The translations under genes and the position numbers were made by a program. 64,000 nt of DNA from G965267605 sp965267605 (GTDB lineage: Bacteria > Bacteroidota > Bacteroidia > Flavobacteriales_E > Vicingaceae). Shown here one piece after another: positions 9,802 to 18,466 of this stretch. The notes beneath the pieces were generated by a model. That model was not told where the DNA came from and did not search any database. It saw only the letters and a program-made list of their open reading frames with translations. Within the stretch, counting starts at the first letter, position 1. The number at the start of each line of letters is the position of its first letter. Where the stretch lies: the NCBI GenBank assembly GCA_965267605.1, contig OZ254088.1:682001-746000 (forward strand), read 5' to 3'.

Positions 9802-10545
9802 CTGTTTGAGCATCTTATTACACATGGCGATCCACCTGTTGTAATAAGGCCCAATCCCCTTTCGTGAGCGTCCCTTTTTCAGAACAGCTTTCGCCATAGG
9901 TTTGTTTTTCGCTTTAAGGTAGCTCTTGGCCAGGTAGATGTAATGCTCTACATAATCAGGTTCAGCCTTTACAGCCTTGATGAGAAACGCAATGGCTTCT
10001 TCGTATGTTCCACCATCTGGGAAGTCTCTATACATACCCTTGATGATCGCTCGTTCAACTTTGTTGAATCCCGCCATTTCCCAATGCCACCTTCCCAGCA
10101 CATGCAGCGCACCTCCATGGTTGGGATCCATCTGCAGAATGCGTTTGGCTTCATTCCTGATTTGACTGGCATACTTGGTTCTTTGCTTGTTGGGTGCATT
10201 CTCATTGATCGTACAGAGGGCAAGCAATTTGGTAAAATGTCCCTCCTTGTATGAAGCATCCATCTTTACGGAAGAGTTGCCATATTCCATTGCGGCATTT
10301 CCAAGGGAGGTCACCTCACTCTTGGATTTCAAAGTCCTGGCGCGCATGGCTACACAATAACCGTAGCGGGCATTGTATTCGGCATTGTTGGGATTCTTCT
10401 CTAGCAAATGCTTGTAAGCTTCTTCAGCTTTCCCAAACTGATACGTCTTAAGGTACCCACGCGCGTTGATCAACAAGGATTGTTCTCCTTGCGCATACTG
10501 AAGCATGGGGAGTATGGTCAAGACAAGCAGGCTATACAATTTCAT
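9793..10545 (-). CDS. secreted TPR-repeat protein
   Basis: The 250-residue protein starts with a signal peptide (MKLYSLLVLTILPMLQYAQG) and then shows tetratricopeptide-like helices, for example GKAEEAYKHLLEKNPNNAEYNARYGYC, ILQMDPNHGGALHVLGRWHW and VKAEPDYVEHYIYLAKSYLKAKN. The start at 10545 is chosen because it places the signal peptide at the N-terminus; the longer reading from 10590 would put 15 hydrophilic residues before it. The gene overlaps the end of the YihY gene by 14 bases, so it is the last gene of the 12717-9793 operon. It probably acts as a periplasmic scaffold; the partner is unknown. Confidence 0.75.
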   Translation of the reverse strand: MKLYSLLVLTILPMLQYAQGEQSLLINARGYLKTYQFGKAEEAYKHLLEKNPNNAEYNARYGYCVAMRARTLKSKSEVTSLGNAAMEYGNSSVKMDASYKEGHFTKLLALCTINENAPNKQRTKYASQIRNEAKRILQMDPNHGGALHVLGRWHWEMAGFNKVERAIIKGMYRDFPDGGTYEEAIAFLIKAVKAEPDYVEHYIYLAKSYLKAKNKPMAKAVLKKGRSRKGIGPYYNRWIAMCNKMLKQLE

Positions 10546-11473
10546 CGTCAATCTTATTCTGCTTGTACTGCGCATGTCTGATGGAGGCATTTAGTTCATA
10601 TCCAATCAACAGAACCAGTGAGTTCAGATAAATCCATAAGAGGATCACAATCAGTGCACCAATCGAACCATAAACCCGGTTGTAGCTGCCAAAGTGATTT
10701 ACGTAGTAGCTGAATCCATAGGTCAGTAATAGCGATAACACAGTTGCCAGGGTTGAGCCTGCACTGACAAAACGGAACTTCTCACTTCTTACATTACCAA
10801 AGTAGTAGATGAAGGAGAAGCCCAGGAAGTACAGGAACACCACAATGATGATCTCTACGATCCTGAATGCAGTTTCAAACCAGGTGCCAACCATGTCGGC
10901 CTCCTTTGCCCAATACTGCAAAAGATCCTCACCAAAGGTCATCAAGGCAATGGCAAGCATTACCAAAAACGTTAGAACAAACAAAAGGATCAGGGAGTTC
11001 AATCTTTGCTTCCACCAATTACCTTTCTTAAGCACGTGGTAGGACTTGTTGAACGCATCAATCATAGCATTGATTCCGTTGCTGGCGAAGTAAATAGCAA
11101 GAATGAAACCGATAGATAACAGACCACCTCTTGGTGTGTTGATGATATCGTCAATAGTCTCCGTAGCAAGGTTGAAGGCCGTTTCCGGAATCACTGATTG
11201 AAGGACAAAAAGCAATTCTTGTTGGAAGTTCTCGATGGGAATGAAGGGTATCAGGGTGAACAGGAAAATGATCAACGGAAACAACGCAAGAAAGAAGCGG
11301 AAGGCCAAAGCGTAGGCGCGGGTGGTTACGTACCCTTTGCGAATGCCCTCCACGAAAAACGAAATCACTTTGTAGAGTGAAAGCCCATCAAGACCAGGCA
11401 GCACGATGCTGTCCAGGAATTGAATAATTCGCGACACGATGGCAGACTTCTGTATTTTCTCTTTCAGCCCCAT
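10532..11473 (-). CDS. YihY/BrkB-family inner membrane protein
   Basis: The 313-residue protein has six hydrophobic spans and family landmarks RAYALAFRFFLALFPLIIFLF near residue 57, YFASNGINAMIDAFNKSYH, and a C-terminal GSIGALIVILLWIYL-NSLVLLIGYELNA segment. YihY proteins were once called RNase BN by mistake; their function is still unclear. It begins one base from the end of nadC and is followed by the overlapping TPR gene, so it is in the nadC operon. Confidence 0.88.
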   Translation of the reverse strand: MGLKEKIQKSAIVSRIIQFLDSIVLPGLDGLSLYKVISFFVEGIRKGYVTTRAYALAFRFFLALFPLIIFLFTLIPFIPIENFQQELLFVLQSVIPETAFNLATETIDDIINTPRGGLLSIGFILAIYFASNGINAMIDAFNKSYHVLKKGNWWKQRLNSLILLFVLTFLVMLAIALMTFGEDLLQYWAKEADMVGTWFETAFRIVEIIIVVFLYFLGFSFIYYFGNVRSEKFRFVSAGSTLATVLSLLLTYGFSYYVNHFGSYNRVYGSIGALIVILLWIYLNSLVLLIGYELNASIRHAQYKQNKIDDEIV

Positions 11474-12306
11474 TAAACAGCCTTAAGGCTAAGATCCAGA
11501 CTCTTGATCTGGTGTGTTAAAGCGCCAACGGATATATAATCCACTCCCGTTTCCGCATAAGCCCGTATGGTTTGTTCAGTAATTCCACCGGATGCTTCGG
11601 TCTCAATATGATCCGGAATGGACTTGAGAACGTTACGCATTGCTTCAGGTGTAAAGTTGTCCAGAAGTATTCTGCGGATTCCTCCGGCATTTACAATCTC
11701 TTTCACTTCGCTTTCATCTCTTGCTTCAACAACAATTTCCAGATCGAAGTTGTTTTCCTTCAAATAGGAATGAGTTGCTTCAATAGCTTGGGTGATGCCA
11801 CCCGCGTAATCAACATGATTGTCCTTTATCATGATCATATCGAAAAGACCGAAGCGATGATTGAAACCGCCACCAAGCTTTACAGCAGCTTTCTCAAAGT
11901 ACCGCATTCCAGGAGTAGTCTTTCTGGTATCCAGTAATTTACAGTTGGTGCCAGCAATTAGATTACAAAGATGAGCTGTATAGGTAGCGATCCCGCTGAG
12001 TCTTTGTAGATAGTTCAGCGCAAGTCTTTCAGCGGTGAGGATGTTTCTTGCGCTTCCTTCAATTTGGAGTATCACATCACCCTCAACTATTGCTTCCCCA
12101 TCCTTTTTGAGTTCTGTGATTTGAATGTTAGGATCAACCAGATGGAAAACTTCCTTCGCTGCAAATATTCCTGCAACAATGCCACTTTCCTTTGCCAGTA
12201 GATGTGCACAGCGAATTTCAGATTCGGGAATACATGCCAATGACGTATGGTCGCCATTGCCAACATCTTCCATTAAAGCTTGTTGAATAGAGGTTTTGAA
12301 ATCCAT
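11473..12306 (-). CDS. nadC: nicotinate-nucleotide diphosphorylase (carboxylating)
   Basis: The 277-residue enzyme makes nicotinate mononucleotide from quinolinate and PRPP in de novo NAD synthesis. Landmarks are LTAERLALNYLQRLSGIAT, the LLDTRKTTPGMR active-site segment, KLGGGFNHRFGLFDMIMIKDNH, and the C-terminal LDNF, EASGGI and ISVGALTH phosphate-binding strands. Length is normal for NadC. It follows the DUF4783 gene by 21 bases and touches the YihY start, a gene order that is common in Bacteroidota. Confidence 0.96.
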   Translation of the reverse strand: MDFKTSIQQALMEDVGNGDHTSLACIPESEIRCAHLLAKESGIVAGIFAAKEVFHLVDPNIQITELKKDGEAIVEGDVILQIEGSARNILTAERLALNYLQRLSGIATYTAHLCNLIAGTNCKLLDTRKTTPGMRYFEKAAVKLGGGFNHRFGLFDMIMIKDNHVDYAGGITQAIEATHSYLKENNFDLEIVVEARDESEVKEIVNAGGIRRILLDNFTPEAMRNVLKSIPDHIETEASGGITEQTIRAYAETGVDYISVGALTHQIKSLDLSLKAV

Positions 12307-12327
12307 AAGTGGGGCTACCCCACAAAG

Positions 12328-12717
12328 CTATTGACTATCTGCTTCAATTCTCAGCTCGTTGATCACAATTTTTGAGCCGCCTTGCTTGTACAACAAATAG
12401 GTTCTGAACTTGCCTTTGGAGGTAGAAAGCGTTCCTATGGCGTAGTATGTATCCGATTTTGACTTGCCATTGTGACTGGTAGCGTAGGCCTTTGGTGGAT
12501 GGGATTGAAAGAATTTCTTCAGCACCAATTCCGCTTGTGCTTTGCTATATACATCCTCTTTTCCAGCAAGGTTAAGGTCTACCTCCCCGGCAAAATAACT
12601 TGCAATTACCTGGGCATCACCTTTAGAGAATGCATCTGCAAGCCCCTTCGGCAATACACCTGAGGTCATAATGCTTGCAGCAAGCGAAATAACCAATGTA
12701 AAGAAGTAACTGTTCAT
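12328..12717 (-). CDS. DUF4783 family secreted protein
   Basis: This 129-residue protein carries an N-terminal signal peptide (MNSYFFTLVISLAASIMTSG) and an NTF2-like small domain: LADAFSKGDAQVIASYFAGEVDL, YSKAQAELVLKKFFQSHPP and two C-terminal strands. DUF4783 proteins are encoded next to nadC and rlmH in many Bacteroidota, as here, but no function is known to me. It is the first gene of the operon that runs down to 9793. Confidence 0.85.
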   Translation of the reverse strand: MNSYFFTLVISLAASIMTSGVLPKGLADAFSKGDAQVIASYFAGEVDLNLAGKEDVYSKAQAELVLKKFFQSHPPKAYATSHNGKSKSDTYYAIGTLSTSKGKFRTYLLYKQGGSKIVINELRIEADSQ

Positions 12718-12753
12718 GGATCAGATTTTGATGTATTTAAACAATAATCGCGC

Positions 12754-12761
12754 CAAATATA
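12754..12761 (-). promoter_or_regulatory. -7 element for the DUF4783-nadC-yihY-TPR operon
   Basis: On the - strand the sequence reads TATATTTG, an exact TAnnTTTG match, 36 bases before the DUF4783 ATG at 12717. Spacing fits a leader of about 30 bases. A matching -33 element is not obvious. Confidence 0.45.
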
Positions 12762-12847
12762 GTGATGCATTGCCGCCATTTCGTAGCCCTCACGGATTAT
12801 ACTCAACATTGCATCGTTAAAACCGGTGATTTTATGACATTTAAGCC

Positions 12848-13309
12848 ATGAACAGGATCAGGGTTATAGCTGTGGGTAAGACCAAGGAAGCTTGGATTGA
12901 AGATGGGATACAGAAGTTTCGCAAACGCCTGATGCCTTATACGAAGCTCGAAGAGAAAGTTCTTGGTACCGGGAAAGGAAGTGAGAAGGAGGTAAAGGAC
13001 ACAGAAGCGAAGTCCATTTTAGAGACTTTAGATGCAGCCGACTACATGATCTTGCTTGATGAACGCGGTACTGATCTTTCTTCCGTTGATCTATCAAAAA
13101 CCATTGAGGAGCTGGGCGTACAGGGTATCAGCAGTATAACCTTTGTTATTGGTGGGGCTTATGGAGTAAGTGACGATGTAAGACAAAGAGCCAACAAAAC
13201 GATCCGCTTGTCTTCCATGACTTTCACACATCAGATGATCAGGGTAATCTTGATGGAACAGTTGTACAGGGCCTTCTCCATCTTAAGAGGGGAGAAGTAT
13301 CACCATTAA
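12848..13309 (+). CDS. rlmH: 23S rRNA (pseudouridine1915-N3)-methyltransferase
   Basis: A 153-residue SPOUT methyltransferase. The C-terminal knot is clear: ILLDERG near residue 73, TFVIGGAYGVSDDVR at the SAM-binding loop, and the terminal LSSMTFTHQMIRVILMEQLYRA, ILRGEKYHH, which are near-invariant in RlmH. It methylates pseudouridine in helix 69 of 23S rRNA. It is divergent from the DUF4783-nadC operon and converges on galE with a TTAA stop overlap (13306-13309). Confidence 0.97.
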   Translation: MNRIRVIAVGKTKEAWIEDGIQKFRKRLMPYTKLEEKVLGTGKGSEKEVKDTEAKSILETLDAADYMILLDERGTDLSSVDLSKTIEELGVQGISSITFVIGGAYGVSDDVRQRANKTIRLSSMTFTHQMIRVILMEQLYRAFSILRGEKYHH

Positions 13310-14337
13310 ATCCCGTTGGCCATATTTTTTTCCCATTCCCAGGAAGAACGCATCATCTCGTTAAGATCGAGTTCCGGGGTCCAGCCCAAAATTTCCTTGG
13401 CTTTCGTACAATCCGCGTAAATGGCTTCTGCATCGCCTGCACGTCTTGGACCGTATGAATGAGGCACCTCCAGGCCATTTACCTTTTCGAAAGCCTCCAG
13501 TAATTCTTTCACAGATGTTCCCGTTCCATCTCCCAGGTTGAAGACATCATAGTTCTTCCCAGCAAGCGATCTGGCGTAGTCAATAGCAAGGATGTGTGCC
13601 TTGGCAAGGTCTGTTACATGTAGGTAATCCCTCAAGCACGTGCCATCTGGCGTATCATAATCATCACCGTGCACGCTCAGGGCCGGGCGTTTGCCAATGG
13701 CTACCTGGTTCAGAATAGGGACGAGATTCTGTGTGCCGAAAACCGGGTCTTCGCCTAGCAGTCCGGTCTGATCTGCGCCAACGGGATTAAAATAACGAAG
13801 TGAGATTCCTGCAATGTCAGGATGTTGCGCACAGAATTCTCTCAGGATAACTTCACTTGCCTGTTTCGTTTCACCGTAAGGTGATTCTGCTTTGGGTAGT
13901 TCAGCTTCCTCTGTAACCGGTAATTGCTCGATGTTACCATACACAGAACACGATGAGGAGAAGATATGGATCGGTACATTGAATTCTTGCTGGAGAGACA
14001 ATACCGTTTCCAGACTTTCAATGTTGTTCTTCCAATATTTCTCTGGTTTTTCCACACTCTCGCCAACTGATTTAAAAGCGGCAAAGTGAATTACTGCGTC
14101 AATCTTATTCTCTTCGAAGATGACCTTGCTGGATGCACGATCAATGAGATCCACGTGGTAGTTAGAAACGGCAACACCACAAATGCGTTCAATGCGTTCG
14201 AAGGTACGCGTGGAGGAATTCGAAAAATTGTCAGCTGAAATTACATGGCTGCCGCCTTTTCGGATCAACTCCAATATGGTATGTGATCCAATGTAGCCCG
14301 CGCCTCCAGTCACCAATATAGTAGGGTGTTCAGCCAT
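13306..14337 (-). CDS. galE: UDP-glucose 4-epimerase
   Basis: The 343-residue extended short-chain dehydrogenase has the NAD-binding GGAGYIGSH near residue 10, the SSSCSVYG strand, and the catalytic SPYGETK Tyr-x-x-x-Lys. It interconverts UDP-glucose and UDP-galactose, giving precursor for the neighbouring glycan loci. The ATG at 14337 gives the standard N-terminus (MAEHPTILVTGGAGYIG); a longer in-frame reading to 14469 would add 44 non-conserved residues and run over the start of the divergent gene at 14385, so it is rejected. Confidence 0.95.
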   Translation of the reverse strand: MAEHPTILVTGGAGYIGSHTILELIRKGGSHVISADNFSNSSTRTFERIERICGVAVSNYHVDLIDRASSKVIFEENKIDAVIHFAAFKSVGESVEKPEKYWKNNIESLETVLSLQQEFNVPIHIFSSSCSVYGNIEQLPVTEEAELPKAESPYGETKQASEVILREFCAQHPDIAGISLRYFNPVGADQTGLLGEDPVFGTQNLVPILNQVAIGKRPALSVHGDDYDTPDGTCLRDYLHVTDLAKAHILAIDYARSLAGKNYDVFNLGDGTGTSVKELLEAFEKVNGLEVPHSYGPRRAGDAEAIYADCTKAKEILGWTPELDLNEMMRSSWEWEKNMANGI

Positions 14338-14372
14338 GCGGCTAAAGTACTCCTTTTCAGAAATTCTTCCCT

Positions 14373-14380
14373 TACCTTTG
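14373..14380 (+). promoter_or_regulatory. -7 element four bases before the ATG of the membrane protein gene
   Basis: TACCTTTG matches TAnnTTTG exactly and ends only four bases before the ATG at 14385. As transcription usually starts five to eight bases after this element in Bacteroidota, the mRNA would begin at or beside the start codon and be leaderless. Confidence 0.45.
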
Positions 14381-14384
14381 CAAT

Positions 14385-15716
14385 ATGCAGTATTACACGC
14401 TGTTGGACTTATTTCTGGGTCCGCTGTACATAATGATTGCCTTTCTTGTTGCGTGGATGGTATGGACACGGAACAAGAATGATCCGAGGTACCGGTACCT
14501 GCAGCCAGCGCTTACCATTAAATTGGTGGGAACCCTTGCCTTCTGTGCTATTTATACTTTCTACTATGGAGGTGGAGATACGATAGGGTATTTTTACTCT
14601 TCCGGTGTGCTCCTGAATCTTATGAAGGTAAACCCAACGGGATTTCTCGAAGTGCTCTTTGGTGAATGCACACCTGAACGCTATTCTTATTTCACCACAG
14701 AGACAGGATATCCGTGGTATTGGATGGACAATGCAGCATTTGCGGTGGTTCGCCTTACCGTTCCAATTAGGATGCTGGGGATGGGTAGCTTCCTGGCTTC
14801 TTCGGTTGTCTTAAGTTGCTTTGTGTTTTCCGCCATGTGGCGTTTATATATTATCGTTACCGACCTATACAATAGATCCAATGTAACCATTGCAATCGCT
14901 GTGTTGATGATTCCATCCGTTACGTTTTGGGCCGGAGGAATACTCAAAGATTCGTACACGCTTCTGGCGTTGTGTGTATTTGTTGCAGCCTTGATGGAGA
15001 TCTACATGAACCGGAGAGTTCGCGTATTCAATATCGTAGCAATAGTGCTTAGTGTGTTTATTCTGATGATTGTTAAGGTGTACATTTTGCTTGCGCTAAT
15101 GCCGGCAGTACTTCTTCTACTGGTCTACAAGCGTATACGTAGAATAAGGAACTTATTATTACGATTTGTTGCCACACCTTTGGTTTTGGGAATTGGAGTC
15201 GGGTTAGCGTATGGTGCATGGACACTATTAGGAGCGTTTGATCCAAATTATACCGAAGTTGATCAGCTTGTGGTTTCAGCCCACGAGAAGCATGTTGACC
15301 TTAAACAGGCGTACTACGGGGGTAATTCCTTTGACATTGGCGATTACGAACCCACGGTTGGGGGAGCCCTTTCCAAGTTTCCTCAGGCCGTAACCGCTGG
15401 ATTGTTCCGTCCCTTTCTCTGGGAATCGCGGAACATTGTAATGGTTATTTCCGGACTGGAAAACCTCATACTCCTGCTTATGGTGCTATACGTTCTGCTG
15501 TTTAGAAAGCGAAGACTGTTTGCGAGTTTCGGCCAACAACCGTTTCAAGTATTCTGTCTAACCTTCGCTGTGGTGCTGGCCTTCGTAATTGGCATTTCTA
15601 CTTCCAATTTTGGAAGCCTGGTAAGATTCAAGATACCGTTGCTGCCTTTTATGGTAATGTTCCTCGTTAACCTTTTCGAGGAGCGTCAGGAGGATTCTCT
15701 GGAGATGGCTGTATAG
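14385..15716 (+). CDS. polytopic membrane protein of a glycan locus, possible polymerase-like
   Basis: This 443-residue protein has about 10-11 hydrophobic spans with a short periplasmic-type loop rich in aromatic residues (ERYSYFTTETGYPWYWMDN, residues ~97-115) and a FWAGGILKDSYTLLAL segment. Size, topology and location next to galE, a flippase and glycosyltransferases resemble Wzy/EpsG-type polymerases, but no decisive motif is present and I cannot assign the reaction. It overlaps the convergent glycosyltransferase gene by 31 bases. Confidence 0.65.
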   Translation: MQYYTLLDLFLGPLYIMIAFLVAWMVWTRNKNDPRYRYLQPALTIKLVGTLAFCAIYTFYYGGGDTIGYFYSSGVLLNLMKVNPTGFLEVLFGECTPERYSYFTTETGYPWYWMDNAAFAVVRLTVPIRMLGMGSFLASSVVLSCFVFSAMWRLYIIVTDLYNRSNVTIAIAVLMIPSVTFWAGGILKDSYTLLALCVFVAALMEIYMNRRVRVFNIVAIVLSVFILMIVKVYILLALMPAVLLLLVYKRIRRIRNLLLRFVATPLVLGIGVGLAYGAWTLLGAFDPNYTEVDQLVVSAHEKHVDLKQAYYGGNSFDIGDYEPTVGGALSKFPQAVTAGLFRPFLWESRNIVMVISGLENLILLLMVLYVLLFRKRRLFASFGQQPFQVFCLTFAVVLAFVIGISTSNFGSLVRFKIPLLPFMVMFLVNLFEERQEDSLEMAV

Positions 15717-16903
15717 ATATTGTTGTACAACTGAACCCCGGCACTTAGTCCAAAGTACTTCCTCGATTTACCAGCCAATTGATCACTGTCTACACTTTCC
15801 AGAACCTGTTGAAACTTCTGGTAATCCAGTTCAGGAGCTTCGAAATCAACAAGGAGACCACAGTTAAGGTCGGAGATAATCGCTTCTATGTCTCCAACAC
15901 CTGGGTTTGTAATAACCGGGACGCCCATGAGTAAGGCTTCGCCAAGCTTTGTAGGACATGAAGCACTTTTTGAAAATGTAGGGCGAATGAAATAAACACA
16001 TGCGTTCAGCATGCTAAGGAATGTAGGGATCTGTTCCCTTTCTAACTTAACACAATGAATGTTTTTGCCAAACAGCGGATGATCCTTAAGAGCGGTGGGA
16101 GGATCATCGTTTGAAGCCAATACAAAGTGTAAATCTGTGTGGTCACTTGCTAATTGATCGTAAAGAGAAAGCATCTCATTTAAGGCGTACCATGTTCCCA
16201 ATGAACCTAAATATCCTATCACCGAAGCGGAGGCTCCAATTCCCCAGGTATGTGCGAATGACTTTCGCTGGCTGTCATCGATCTGATTCACGTTGAAGTG
16301 ATGTTCATCAGCACAACATGGAATTACAGAGATTATTTCCGCTGACACTTCGAAGTGATTTTGCAGATGTTGTTTGGCTTGTTCTGTAAGCACAACTATC
16401 TGATCGGCCTCTTTCAGAAAGGATTTTTCTTTCTTTTTGAAATAGTTGAATACCGTTCTGTACCAAGGCACACTCAGATTCCATAATCCTCCTTCTGTTC
16501 GTTCCTCGATCCAGAATCCCCGCATATCAAAAACGAAGGGAACATCATATTTCCTTTTGACAGACAAACCGGCCAGTGCAGCAATGTAGCTTCTGCAATG
16601 AACGAGGTCAAAGGTTTGAGAGCCCAGCAGTTTATCTGCTACGCGAAATATCTTGCGAACATCCTTCAGCGTGGAAAAGATGGGCGGTTTGGCTGTGTAC
16701 GGAATAGGGTGCCATTGAATACCAGCGTTATCAGTAAGGTCACGGATTTTATCCTCGCCCAGCGTGAATCTCTCTGGTTTCTCACACGAGATCACGTGCA
16801 CCTCATGCCCAAGTTTGGTTAGGCCCATCAGATAGGGAAGGATTTGTGATCGCCCCAATGGATCAATAAGACCATCATAAGTGATGTAAAGTGCTTGAGC
16901 CAC
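15686..16903 (-). CDS. glycosyltransferase family 4 protein
   Basis: The 405-residue GT-B enzyme begins ALYITYDGLIDPLGRSQILPYL, a glycosyltransferase_4-type N-terminus, has the FDLVHCRSYIAALAGL segment near residue 100, and a C-terminal donor domain with IGYLGSLGTWYALNEM and SCPTKLGEALLMGVPVITN, where the conserved acidic position before LGEAL is a Thr-Lys (CPTKLGE). It is transcribed against its neighbours and ends inside the 3' end of the membrane protein gene. Substrate unknown. Confidence 0.85.
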   Translation of the reverse strand: MAQALYITYDGLIDPLGRSQILPYLMGLTKLGHEVHVISCEKPERFTLGEDKIRDLTDNAGIQWHPIPYTAKPPIFSTLKDVRKIFRVADKLLGSQTFDLVHCRSYIAALAGLSVKRKYDVPFVFDMRGFWIEERTEGGLWNLSVPWYRTVFNYFKKKEKSFLKEADQIVVLTEQAKQHLQNHFEVSAEIISVIPCCADEHHFNVNQIDDSQRKSFAHTWGIGASASVIGYLGSLGTWYALNEMLSLYDQLASDHTDLHFVLASNDDPPTALKDHPLFGKNIHCVKLEREQIPTFLSMLNACVYFIRPTFSKSASCPTKLGEALLMGVPVITNPGVGDIEAIISDLNCGLLVDFEAPELDYQKFQQVLESVDSDQLAGKSRKYFGLSAGVQLYNNIYTAISRESS

Positions 16904-17002
16904 GTATTCGTGTAGAATTTGTTGGAAAGGTAGTGATGTGTCGCAAATGAGGAAATTCTTTCTGACCTTTGGAAATGCCCTGAATGTACGGGCAAGCTAC
17001 TT

Positions 17003-18466
17003 TTGGGACTAGTTAGGAACATTATTATCCTCACCATTGGCAGGGCAGTAAACGTGCTCGCCAGTATAATTTTTCTGCCTTACCTGGCTAGATCACTTTC
17101 AGTAGGGGCTTATGGTAATTATGGGCAAACGCTCCTGGTTGTAGATACAACTACCACTTTGTTCTCAGGTGGACTGGCCACCATCTTGTTGGTATTCCTG
17201 GGAAGAGAGCGAAACAATTATACCACCACAATTTCAAGCAACTTACTCATAGCTCTGGGGCTCGGGGTCATTGCATATGGTGGGATATACTTCGGTTCTG
17301 GAACCATTTCCAACTTCTTTGAGAACCCTGCACTGAAAGAGTACCTTCCGTTATATGGTGCAGCCGTAATCTTTGGATTGCTCAACTCAACACTGTCTAC
17401 ATTGATGGTATTCTATAAGAAGGTCAAACAGTACACCATCATTGTTACTACTACCAATGCATTGAAAATTGGTTTGCTGTTTGTGGCCATACAGTACTAC
17501 GAATCCATGTTTTTGGTTTTCTGTGCGTTGCTAGCGGTGCAGGCTTTGCAAACCCTTGCTCATTTGTCTATTGTTGGCAGCAGGATTAAGGTTTCCGCGG
17601 GAGACGTAAAACAAGGCTTGAGTCAGCTTAAACAAGGAATTCCATTGAGCGCAACCAGCATTCTTGGATATCTTATTCTCTCATCCGATGGGGCAATGGT
17701 AAGTTACATGCGTGGAGTAGAGGATTACGCGACATATCGAATTGGTGCCATGGAGGTTCCGTTCATTTCAACCATCTACCTGTCTATTGCGCAGATCATT
17801 TTACCCAGGGTAACTCAATTGTTGCCGCTTGGTAAGTATCGGGAAATCGCCTCGCTCAAGCGGGTTGTGGCGGAAAACTCTGCAGCGATCATTTACCCGG
17901 TGTGTATCTACCTTGTATGTTTTAGCAGGGAGTTCGTAGAGTTATATTTCTCTGAAAAGTACGCGGCAAGTAGTTTGATCTTCGCCATCTTCAATTTGAC
18001 GTTGCTCATTCGCATAAACGATTACCTCGATGTTTTGATCGCAGACGGAAAGGCGAAACTGATAGCGTGGATTCACCTGTTTGTGTTCTTCCTCAATCTC
18101 GCACTGAATTACGTATTCATTATGTTGATAGGTATTGAAGGTGCTGCCGTGGCAACGGTGGTCTCTTTGTTTACTTACTGTGGGATATTTCTTTACTACA
18201 CAGGACAGAGTCTTAAGCTTCCTCTGCTGGAGTTCTTCAATATCTGGCGGATAGGTAAGGTGTTGCTCATATCGTCCTTGGTGCTTGCCCCATTTGTTTT
18301 TGTGGTTCATTGGTTTGATATCCCGATATACTACAGATTGATTTCTCTGGTTTACTTCCCAATCATATATATAGTATTGCTCAAGCAAGGCATGATACAC
18401 GATAAGGTGAAACAAACCATCTTCGCGCGGTTGCCGGATTCGATGAAACGTGGTATCCTTGGGTGA
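17003..18466 (+). CDS. oligosaccharide flippase (second copy)
   Basis: A 487-residue polytopic protein with about 12-14 spans and the Wzx-type N-terminus (IIILTIGRAVNVLASIIFLPY, then ARSLSVGAYGNYGQTLL). No ATG or GTG lies near the start of the conserved region; the TTG at 17003 is the only classical candidate. That TTG sits inside a TACTTTTG string (16998-17005) which itself looks like a -7 promoter element, so the true start may be a rarer codon a little downstream. It leads the second glycan operon. Confidence 0.8.
   Translation: MGLVRNIIILTIGRAVNVLASIIFLPYLARSLSVGAYGNYGQTLLVVDTTTTLFSGGLATILLVFLGRERNNYTTTISSNLLIALGLGVIAYGGIYFGSGTISNFFENPALKEYLPLYGAAVIFGLLNSTLSTLMVFYKKVKQYTIIVTTTNALKIGLLFVAIQYYESMFLVFCALLAVQALQTLAHLSIVGSRIKVSAGDVKQGLSQLKQGIPLSATSILGYLILSSDGAMVSYMRGVEDYATYRIGAMEVPFISTIYLSIAQIILPRVTQLLPLGKYREIASLKRVVAENSAAIIYPVCIYLVCFSREFVELYFSEKYAASSLIFAIFNLTLLIRINDYLDVLIADGKAKLIAWIHLFVFFLNLALNYVFIMLIGIEGAAVATVVSLFTYCGIFLYYTGQSLKLPLLEFFNIWRIGKVLLISSLVLAPFVFVVHWFDIPIYYRLISLVYFPIIYIVLLKQGMIHDKVKQTIFARLPDSMKRGILG

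Noticed and set aside
14338..14469. Longer N-terminus for galE
   Set aside because: The extra 44 residues precede the conserved glycine-rich NAD motif, are unlike any GalE, and would overlap the divergent gene and its -7 element.
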